A DNA stretch of 37,084 nt. It comes from Negativicutes bacterium (GTDB lineage: Bacteria; Bacillota_C; Negativicutes; Sporomusales_B; JARLHX01). Numbering within the stretch: position 1 is the first letter of the stretch; every line of letters starts with the position of its first letter. The notes below the pieces were generated by a model, which was given only the letters and a program-made list of their open reading frames with translations, had not been told where the DNA came from and ran no database searches. The DNA lies in NCBI GenBank assembly GCA_031292035.1, contig JARLHX010000364.1, positions 1 through 37,084 on the forward strand, given 5' to 3'. The position numbers were made by a program, and so were the translations under genes. Of the stretch, positions 35,898-37,084 are shown in pieces.

Positions 35898-36785
35898 CTA
35901 TCCTTTGCCTGGCAGACAGGTGCTCAGATAATGGTTGAGAACTTCGAGGCTGGCGACCGCGCTGGCTTTGGGATGCTTGTGGGTGATTTTATAGCAAATC
36001 CGCTCAGGCGGTGGCTCGAGGAGGGGAAACATGCTGAAGTTCCCTCTCGATTGGGCCATTTTGGCCACTGACAATGGAACAATGGCCCACTGCTGTTCGT
36101 TGGCCAAAAAGGAGAATACCAGTTGGGCGCTGTCAAGACGGATGCTGTTGGTGCTCAGCGGATCCCACCATTGATCATGCCAGATTTTATAACTCAAGCC
36201 GGCTGAAAGATATAACTCGTGATCGGAATCGAGCTCACGGGGATGGATGGCCCCGGCTTCCGGGGGCGGAAAGGAGCTGGAGCGGAGGACGACCATCGGT
36301 TCACTATAACATTTTTCCACCAAAATGGTCGGATGCATTCTTTCCAACAGCGTGAAGGCGACGTCGACCTGGCGTCGCTCGACAAGGTCGTATATATCCG
36401 GGGAATGGGAAGTAATCACCGTTAAATGGATCTTCGGCTGATGCTGGCTTAGTGACCGGTATAGGGGCGGGAAGAGGGCGTAACTCAGGCTGTCCAGGGT
36501 GCCGATGGCCAGGGATAGGCTGCGACTGTCGCATTTCAGGGCCTGAGCCTGGTTCCAGAGCGAATTCCAGCGCAGGGCGATGTCTAAGAATTCTTCGCCG
36601 GCCGGAGTCAGCCGGAGGGATTTGGAGCCTTGCCCCCGCTCCACTAGAGAGGTTCCCAGTTCGCGCTCCAGATCCTTCAGGCGCTTGCTGACAGTCGATT
36701 GGGCCAAATTGAGCTGCTCTGCCGCCCGACTGACATTCAGCGTTATAGCCACAGCCAGGAAGGCCTCCAGGCCGGCATTATACAT
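35898..36785 (-). CDS. LysR-family transcriptional regulator
   Basis: A 295-residue LysR-type regulator. The N-terminal winged helix-turn-helix (FLAVAITLNVSRAAEQLNLAQSTVSKRLKDLERELG) is followed by the substrate-binding, periplasmic-binding-protein-like domain (~90-295). I chose ATG 36785, preceded by GGGAGA at about eight bases, over the in-frame TTG at 36800. It is divergent from a DapA/NanA-type aldolase gene, and a perfect palindrome lies between the two, so it probably controls that gene and itself in response to the aldolase's substrate. The inducer is unknown. Confidence 0.94.
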   Translation of the reverse strand: MYNAGLEAFLAVAITLNVSRAAEQLNLAQSTVSKRLKDLERELGTSLVERGQGSKSLRLTPAGEEFLDIALRWNSLWNQAQALKCDSRSLSLAIGTLDSLSYALFPPLYRSLSQHQPKIHLTVITSHSPDIYDLVERRQVDVAFTLLERMHPTILVEKCYSEPMVVLRSSSFPPPEAGAIHPRELDSDHELYLSAGLSYKIWHDQWWDPLSTNSIRLDSAQLVFSFLANEQQWAIVPLSVAKMAQSRGNFSMFPLLEPPPERICYKITHKHPKASAVASLEVLNHYLSTCLPGKG

Positions 36786-36840
36786 CTTGTTTTCTCCCAA
36801 CTTATCGAGATTTATTATAAGTGTAATCGAAATACGTCAT

Positions 36841-36856
36841 TTTACTAATAAGTAAA
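36841..36856. promoter_or_regulatory. Likely LysR operator
   Basis: TTTACT-AATA-AGTAAA, a perfect palindrome containing T-N11-A, in the divergent LysR/aldolase gap: about 55 bases from the lysR start and 115 from the aldolase start. Confidence 0.6.
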
Positions 36857-36971
36857 TTTGGTTTAAGATTAACATTAGCAGACTATTTTGTCAATATCAG
36901 GATGGCGCGGGCTGCATTCGGGACAGGCCTGCAAAAATAGTGCTGAAGTGATTAACAGGAGGCAAAGAAAA

Positions 36972-37084
36972 ATGGAATTAAAAGGCGTATACCCAGCACT
37001 GGCAACCCCGCTGACAGCGGAAGAGCAAATCGACAAAAAAGGCATGCGTAACATCACCCGCTACTGCCTGGACGGTGGCGTCCA
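36972..37084 (+). CDS. Dihydrodipicolinate synthase/N-acetylneuraminate lyase-family aldolase (3' truncated)
   Basis: Only the first 37 residues are in the window. They read MELKGVYPALATPLTAEEQIDKKG..., the classic N-terminus of the DapA/NanA class I aldolases (GVYPALxTPF...), Schiff-base enzymes acting on pyruvate or related 2-oxo acids. AGGAGG precedes the ATG by nine bases. The catalytic Lys lies beyond the window, so the substrate cannot be told. Divergent pairing with a LysR regulator points to a catabolic aldolase rather than lysine-biosynthetic DapA. Confidence 0.85.
   Translation, partial: MELKGVYPALATPLTAEEQIDKKGMRNITRYCLDGGV

Overview
The window looks like chromosome of an anaerobic, motile Firmicute. 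The gene set (split B12-dependent methylmalonyl-CoA mutase with a succinate-type CoA-transferase, a [FeFe]-hydrogenase-like sensor, STAS/SpoIIE signalling, D-amino-acid aminotransferase, strong GGAGG ribosome binding sites, TTG/GTG starts) suggests a Negativicutes (Sporomusa/Pelosinus-like) organism. That placement is inference; no rRNA or marker gene is present. I see no insertion sequence, phage gene, tRNA or CRISPR array.

Layout. 1-4.7 kb (+): the end of a chemosensory operon, with a methyl-accepting chemotaxis protein tail, a hybrid CheA ending in a receiver domain, and a protein with two tandem CheY-like receivers plus a STAS-like tail. 4.8-6.5 kb (-): prfC (release factor 3). 6.7-8.1 kb (-): an MFS organic-anion transporter, divergent from a sigma-54 activator at 8.5-10.1 kb. 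10.2-15.4 kb (+): a clear -24/-12 promoter, then CoA-transferase, mutase large and small subunits and a DASS dicarboxylate transporter. This reads as a sigma-54-controlled succinate uptake and succinate-to-methylmalonyl-CoA module. 15.4-16.2 kb (-): exonuclease III with a near-consensus promoter. 16.4-20.3 kb (+): a TPR protein and a 980-residue receiver/ATP-grasp (PPDK N-terminal) protein. 20.6-24.3 kb (+): gdhA with a long leader, a secreted protein of unknown function, and dat.

24.4-33.1 kb (+) is the most interesting part: a STAS anti-sigma antagonist, a Cache chemoreceptor, a 908-residue protein joining 2[4Fe-4S] ferredoxin, a catalytically altered [FeFe]-hydrogenase domain, a four-Cys Fe-S motif, PAS, a SpoIIE/PP2C phosphatase and an RsbW-like kinase domain, then an EAL c-di-GMP phosphodiesterase and a second chemoreceptor. 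The likely logic is that H2 or redox state is read by the hydrogenase-like sensor, which sets the phosphorylation state of the STAS protein. Outputs to chemotaxis or c-di-GMP are suggested only by gene order.

33.1-37.1 kb: a DUF1254 protein (-), an exported C39-like peptidase (+), and a LysR regulator (-) divergent from a DapA/NanA-family aldolase cut by the window end. A palindrome between the last two is a likely LysR operator.
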